Below, piece by piece: positions 63,320 through 64,000 of a stretch of 64,000 nucleotides of DNA. The translations under genes and the position numbers were made by a program. Every line of letters starts with the position of its first letter. The stretch's first letter is position 1. The notes beneath the pieces are model-generated. The model was not told the DNA's origin. It made no database searches and saw only the letters and a program-made list of their open reading frames with translations. Location: the NCBI RefSeq assembly GCF_019966575.1, contig NZ_JAINFK010000001.1, forward strand, positions 535,634 through 599,633, in the 5' to 3' direction. Origin of the DNA: Oricola cellulosilytica. GTDB lineage: Bacteria; Pseudomonadota; Alphaproteobacteria; Rhizobiales; Rhizobiaceae.

Positions 63320-64000
63320 TTACCGGAAGAGCGACAGGATGCTCTGCGAGTTCGAGTTGGCGATCGACAGCGCCTGGATGCCGAGCTGCTGCTGCACCTG
63401 CAGGGCCTGCAGCCTTGTCGATTCCTCGCTCATGTCGGCATCCACAAGCTGACCGATTCCGCGTTCGACCGCGTTCATCAATTCGCCGGCAAAGTCGGAC
63501 TGCATGCTGATGCGGCTCTTGATCGCACCGAGATCCGCCGCGGCGGTCGTCACGCTAGCCGTCTTTGTATCGACGCGCGTGATGAACGAGTCCAGTTGCG
63601 CATCGGTCGCCGTCGAGATGTCGATGTCGAGCACGCCGCCGCCGGTGTCAGCGCCGGTGCCAAGTGCCATGGTGGTAAACCCGATCGTTGCTGGCGTAAC
63701 CGCTGACGCCTGGGTGGTCGAGACGCCGGTCAACTGGATCGACGAGGTGGCGCCGGTCGAGTCGGATGTCAGCACCAGCGAGGTGCCGTCGTCCGAAGCG
63801 GAAGCCGTGAACCCCGTTCCATTTGCATTGAGGCCCGAGACCAGAGCGGCGAGGTCGAAGTTCGCTGCGTCGGCGACAACGATATTGACCGGAGCCGCGG
63901 CTGCGCCATCGACTGCAATATTCAGAGTCAGTGTATCGCCGTTTGCAAAACTACCCTGTGTCCAGGTAAAGGCCGCCGAGGTGCTTGTGCCAGAGGTGCC
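63320..64000 (-). CDS. Flagellin, C-terminal two-thirds (5' end beyond the window)
   Basis: 227 codons are visible, ending VDADMSEESTRLQALQVQQQLGIQALSIANSNSQSILSLFR. From 63627 rightward it is identical to flagellin 3. It ends at a strong terminator. The N-terminal region is outside the window. Confidence 0.95.
   Translation of the reverse strand, partial: GTSGTSTSAAFTWTQGSFANGDTLTLNIAVDGAAAAPVNIVVADAANFDLAALVSGLNANGTGFTASASDDGTSLVLTSDSTGATSSIQLTGVSTTQASAVTPATIGFTTMALGTGADTGGGVLDIDISTATDAQLDSFITRVDTKTASVTTAAADLGAIKSRISMQSDFAGELMNAVERGIGQLVDADMSEESTRLQALQVQQQLGIQALSIANSNSQSILSLFR
63627..64000 (-). repeat. 374-bp perfect direct repeat shared by flagellin genes 3 and 4 (copy B)
   Basis: Identical to 61923-62296; the copy runs to the end of the window, so its full length is not known. 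Confidence 0.9.

Overview
The window looks like a chromosomal segment of a flagellated alphaproteobacterium of the order Hyphomicrobiales (Rhizobiales). The basis is gene content that is characteristic of that group: a che operon ordered MCP-STAS-cheY-cheA-(x)-cheR-cheB-cheY-cheD-cheT, the motC gene, the Rem regulator next to flgE, flaF/flbT, several tandem short flagellins, a class II (CP4-like) EPSP synthase followed by cmk and rpsA, and a TIGR02300 protein. The genus cannot be fixed from the sequence alone.

Layout. (1) 1-8.6 kb is housekeeping: the start of glycogen phosphorylase, a small RNase D, a HAD phosphatase, an SDR stress-type oxidoreductase, rpsA-cmk-aroA on the minus strand, the acidic TIGR02300 protein, tRNA-Ala(GGC) and a cupredoxin. 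(2) 8.85-13.2 kb is an accessory insert bounded by a 121-bp imperfect direct repeat of the 5' end of the downstream adenylation gene. It holds a 3' fragment of a chemoreceptor gene, a Slam-type outer-membrane surface-lipoprotein translocator, its probable TbpB-like lipoprotein cargo, and a small membrane protein. (3) 13.1-17.5 kb is a DltA/DltB/DltC-like operon plus an unrelated multipass membrane protein; no DltD is present. (4) 17.7-25.8 kb is a BMP-family ABC importer operon with a cytosine-deaminase-like amidohydrolase, a sugar-phosphate isomerase-like protein and a Gfo/Idh/MocA dehydrogenase. (5) 25.9-34.1 kb is the minus-strand chemotaxis operon. The usual cheW slot is occupied by an unrecognised 61-aa ORF that is coupled to cheA and cheR by ATGA overlaps. 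(6) 34.2-64.0 kb is a flagellar cluster read leftward, from flagellins through fliF, a FliH-like gene, motB, motC, fliK, a lytic transglycosylase, rem, flgE, flgK, flgL, flaF, flbT, flgD, fliQ, flhA, fliR, fliJ, a FlgJ-like rod protein and a FlgN-like chaperone to a VisN/VisR-like LuxR regulator.

The clearest rearrangement is a complete plus-strand mercury resistance operon (merR divergent from merT-merP-merF-merA and two further genes) sitting inside the leftward flagellar operon, exactly between fliQ and flhA. In sequenced rhizobia these two genes are adjacent. A canonical MerR-type promoter with a 19-bp spacer and a dyad lies between merR and merT.

The chemotaxis proteins feed CheY1/CheY2 to the motor whose rotor, export gate, hook, stator (MotB/MotC) and filament genes follow. 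Rem and the LuxR-type regulator are the probable control genes. The two segments most worth following up are the Slam/lipoprotein insert together with the neighbouring Dlt-like operon, and the mer operon embedded in the flagellar genes.
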